Of a DNA stretch of 64,000 nucleotides, positions 63,051 to 64,000 are shown piece by piece (positions within the stretch are counted from its first letter, which is position 1; every line of letters starts with the position of its first letter). Origin of the DNA: Arenicellales bacterium (GTDB lineage Bacteria > Pseudomonadota > Gammaproteobacteria > Arenicellales > JAJDZL01); NCBI GenBank assembly GCA_951813075.1, contig OX638343.1:2807999-2871998 (forward strand). The letters are read 5' to 3'. Under the pieces are notes generated by a model. The model worked only from the letters and a program-made list of their open reading frames with translations, was not told the origin of the DNA and did not search any database. Both the position numbers and the translations under genes were made by a program.

Positions 63051-64000
63051 GTGATCGCGATCAAAGAAAAATTATTTTTCCGCTTCAGGAATTCGAGTTT
63101 TATTCTGTCAGTGGTGTTCGCCACTCTGATCGGCGTCGCGTTTATTGTGACTTGGTTCGTAATCGGATATTTCACAGTTCAGTATCAATACGATCTATTG
63201 GACGATGAATTGAGAGAAATTATTCGTACAAATTATTCATATGAACACGAACCGCCTTCAATGTCGAAATTAAGGAGGATCGTCGGTGAGCGAAGTCAGA
63301 CTCAAATTCCTACCGGTCCGTATGTTTATGTGCTTTGGGATGCCAATAAATCCAACCGCAATCCATGGCAGGCTGGAAATCTATTGTCGCTACCCGAATT
63401 TGACTACGACAAATATGGCCGCGGTCGGTTCCAGGTGTCTTACGAAGGCAAATTGTATGGATACTATGGCAGGGCGATAAGAATTTACGATACTTTCGTA
63501 CTTTTGGTTGGAAGGAAGGTTACGACCAATGCGTTCCTGGACAAGCCAATTTACTGGACTTTATTTGCTGTATTCATGATTGCCCTGAGTATTTGGGGAT
63601 CCAGAATTTTTTCAAAATACTTGGCTCGACGGATGCAGGATTTCAACACGACTATCAGTGAGGTGATGGAAGGAACTGACTTGGGCGAGAGGATACCATT
63701 GGAGCAGCGAGAAGATCAGATCGAAAAGACTGCGAAATTGTTCAACAAGATGCTGGACAGAATTCAAACCAGCGCCCAGCACAGCAAGCTGGCTACCCAA
63801 GAAATTGCCCATCGGATTGTGAGTGATGTCTGGAGTGTCGAGAGCTACATCCATCAATCGAAAAGAGCGATCGAAGAGTCCAAAGATCGACAGCAAGTTG
63901 CTGACAGCATCGATGCCGCCGCTGTTGCTGTTGCAGGGTTGCGGACAGGTGTAGATGGTTTATACGAATTGCTTTGCATCAAGAATGAGCCAGTTGTAAA
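63051..64000 (+). CDS. Sensor histidine kinase, partial (runs off window)
   Basis: At least 316 codons, open to the window edge. It starts at GTG 63051 with AGGAG at 63041-63045. Membrane helix 1 is at about 17-40, then a periplasmic sensor of about 120 residues with many aromatic residues (YVYVLWDANKSNRNPWQAG). Helix 2 is at about 167-186 (YWTLFAVFMIALSIW) and is followed by a HAMP-like linker. The phospho-acceptor is probably His254 in LATQEIAHRIVSDVW. This H-box is atypical: the usual E/D-LRTPL following the His is RIVSDV. The ATPase domain lies beyond the window. Confidence 0.8.
   Translation, partial: MIAIKEKLFFRFRNSSFILSVVFATLIGVAFIVTWFVIGYFTVQYQYDLLDDELREIIRTNYSYEHEPPSMSKLRRIVGERSQTQIPTGPYVYVLWDANKSNRNPWQAGNLLSLPEFDYDKYGRGRFQVSYEGKLYGYYGRAIRIYDTFVLLVGRKVTTNAFLDKPIYWTLFAVFMIALSIWGSRIFSKYLARRMQDFNTTISEVMEGTDLGERIPLEQREDQIEKTAKLFNKMLDRIQTSAQHSKLATQEIAHRIVSDVWSVESYIHQSKRAIEESKDRQQVADSIDAAAVAVAGLRTGVDGLYELLCIKNEPVV

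Overview
The window is about 64 kb of chromosomal sequence from a bacterium, most likely a gammaproteobacterium of moderate GC content. The evidence is the argH-lptM-lysA gene order, a Coq7-type ubiquinone hydroxylase, a DegP/Do protease, a YicC-Gmk pair, two outer-membrane porins and an RND/HlyD pump. Most of it is dense, well-conserved catabolic and transport gene content. Two stretches (about 1.7-9.3 kb and 35.5-40.1 kb) are gene-poor and littered with decayed elements. No tRNA, rRNA, CRISPR array or intact mobile element was recognised.

Layout. 1-1.7 kb: two permease genes of a polyamine-type ABC importer. 1.7-9.3 kb: accessory zone with an IS5-like relic, a DUF4143 AAA ATPase, a methyltransferase, a fitAB-type toxin-antitoxin locus broken by a stop codon, a Sel1-repeat protein, a dead Sel1 paralogue and an IS1595-like relic. 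9.3-13.5 kb: a dimethylglycine/sarcosine dehydrogenase-like flavoprotein, PPK2 and an AhpD-like protein. 13.5-16.3 kb: argH-lptM-lysA on the minus strand. 17-19.7 kb: two class-III aminotransferases in an operon, one SpuC-like and one PbfA-like. 20-22.7 kb: a 54-aa protein, a dead LysR regulator and citrate synthase. 22.9-27 kb: MATE pump, DUF3179 protein and MFS carrier. 27-30.5 kb: a membrane protein, a rhomboid protease and a secreted DUF255-DsbD-alpha protein. 30.5-35.5 kb: SDR, EamA, MscS, an alpha/beta hydrolase and MetY. 36-39.2 kb: tandemly duplicated porins, followed by a transposase relic. 40.2-45.6 kb: ArsI/CadI-like protein, a proline-racemase-family enzyme, MFS, a 3-hydroxyacyl-CoA dehydrogenase and Coq7. 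45.7-51.2 kb: glcDEF followed by a VOC protein and an EEP-family hydrolase. 51.2-57.5 kb: RND/HlyD pump, a UGT-like glycosyltransferase and a Rieske ferredoxin. 57.7-64 kb: yicC, gmk, a DAO-family oxidase, DegP and a two-component system cut by the window edge.

Taken together, the genes suggest a heterotroph using amino compounds and small organic acids: polyamines, methylated glycines, hydroxyproline and glycolate. These feed central metabolism through citrate synthase. No clearly novel multi-gene system is apparent. The most notable points are the recent porin tandem duplication, the relics of selfish elements, the secreted DUF255-DsbD-alpha fusion, the PbfA-like aminotransferase away from any phosphonate genes, an SDR without the YxxxK motif, and a histidine kinase with a divergent H-box.
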